Positions 42,550 through 43,091 of a DNA stretch of 43,091 nt are shown here, in pieces. This DNA comes from Pelargonium cotyledonis (taxonomy: Eukaryota > Streptophyta > Magnoliopsida > Geraniales > Geraniaceae). The position numbers and the translations under genes were made by a program. Location: positions 1-43,091 of the forward strand of contig JAYMTA010000091.1 of NCBI GenBank assembly GCA_036897625.1, in the 5' to 3' direction. A model generated the notes under the pieces. The model made no database searches, was not told the origin of the DNA, and was given only the letters and a program-made list of their open reading frames with translations. Positions within the stretch are counted from its first letter, which is position 1. The number at the start of each line of letters is the position of its first letter.

Positions 42550-43091
42550 AATATTTATAAGGGGTAATTACAGTTTCCTACCCTATGGTAGACCTTCTTT
42601 TCAATTTCATACCTTATGCTTTTTTTTTTGTATGTTTTTCCTACCCTATAGTTTCCAAACTTTGTTCTGTTACTAACCCCGTTACAATGATGCCAAAATG
42701 ACGTTTTTACCTCACCTCATCTTCAGTCTCTCTCTCTCTCTCTGCAACACCAACTCTGTTCGTCCCTCACAAAACCAAAACCCTATTCGTCTCTCACAAA
42801 ACCCACCATTCCATCGTCCTCATAAGTTGAAACTTTGGTCACTTGTTTGCTCGAATTAGGGTTTTTTTTGTGCTTCAATTTGGTTGATTTGAGTTCTTCG
42901 TGGAGGATTTTTGAAGATTTGTATGTTTGTGGATTGATTTGAACGGTTTGTGTGTTCTTCATTTGGTTTAATTAATTTGATTTGTTCAATCAATTATCTA
43001 TAGGTTGTGGATTCGTGGGTTTTGTAAAGGGCGTTTTTTTGGGGGGATTTGGTTCATTAATTGATTGATTCCCTAGTTTATGAATTTTCCG
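42550..43091. other. Right edge, TOM20 intron with repeat
   Basis: The phrase GGGGTAATTACAGTTTCCTA with a near copy (TTCCTACCCTATAGTTTCC) about 70 bp later is typical of dispersed plant repeats. A CT microsatellite lies at about 42727-42744. No TOM20 last exon is present. Confidence 0.5.

Noticed and set aside
1-43091. CRISPR arrays, operons or bacterial-type genes
   Set aside because: None present; the window is plant nuclear DNA.

Overview
This window is nuclear DNA of a flowering plant, almost certainly a eudicot. It has intron-rich genes with GT-AG (and two GC-AG) introns, AT-rich introns and spacers, a plant-type U2 snRNA promoter, plant-specific families (plant TOM20, MAP65, GT47 exostosin-like), and dense small transposable elements (Stowaway and hAT MITEs, tRNA-derived SINEs, an L1-type LINE). 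I rebuilt the gene models by hand from splice signals, reading frame and remembered family sequences. Exon sums are in frame for every model given as complete.

Layout. 1-620: GA-rich tandem repeats. 825-4440 (+): exostosin-like GT47 glycosyltransferase, 4 exons, 440 aa. 5514-5799 (+): U2 snRNA gene with USE, TATA and 3' box. 5800-14740: about 9 kb of repeats, including SINE-like copies, Stowaway MITEs, a LINE-tail insertion later duplicated in tandem, and a 5'-truncated L1 LINE on the minus strand (10502-about 13790). 14919-19981 (+): ELMO-domain protein, 9 exons, 267 aa. 19982-23364: spacer with MITE remnants. 23365-27023 (+): MAP65 microtubule bundler, 11 exons, 596 aa. 27024-28104: convergent spacer with a Stowaway MITE and two adjacent perfect hairpins. 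28105-about 31660 (-): spliced gene of unknown function, four firm 3' exons and an unresolved 5' end. 32387-32812 (-): intronless NF-YC13/Dpb3-like histone-fold protein. 33328-37584 (+): ENY2/Sus1, five exons, start codon apparently split by an intron. 38968-39202 (+): weak candidate small gene. 39691 to beyond the right edge (+): TOM20, last exon outside the window.

How the genes relate. They are ordinary housekeeping genes rather than one pathway. The NF-YC13-like and ENY2 genes are head to head over about 0.5 kb and both encode chromatin-linked factors. The NF-YC13-like gene carries an E2F-type site in its promoter and a PIP-box-like tail, which together suggest a replication role. The GT47-ELMO order matches, from memory, neighbouring Arabidopsis genes At1g67410 and At1g67400, with about 10 kb of repeats inserted here.

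I found no evidence for a wholly new biological system. The most unusual observations are the split start codon of ENY2, the tandem copies of an intron/exon junction upstream of its third exon, and the paired perfect hairpins between two convergent genes.
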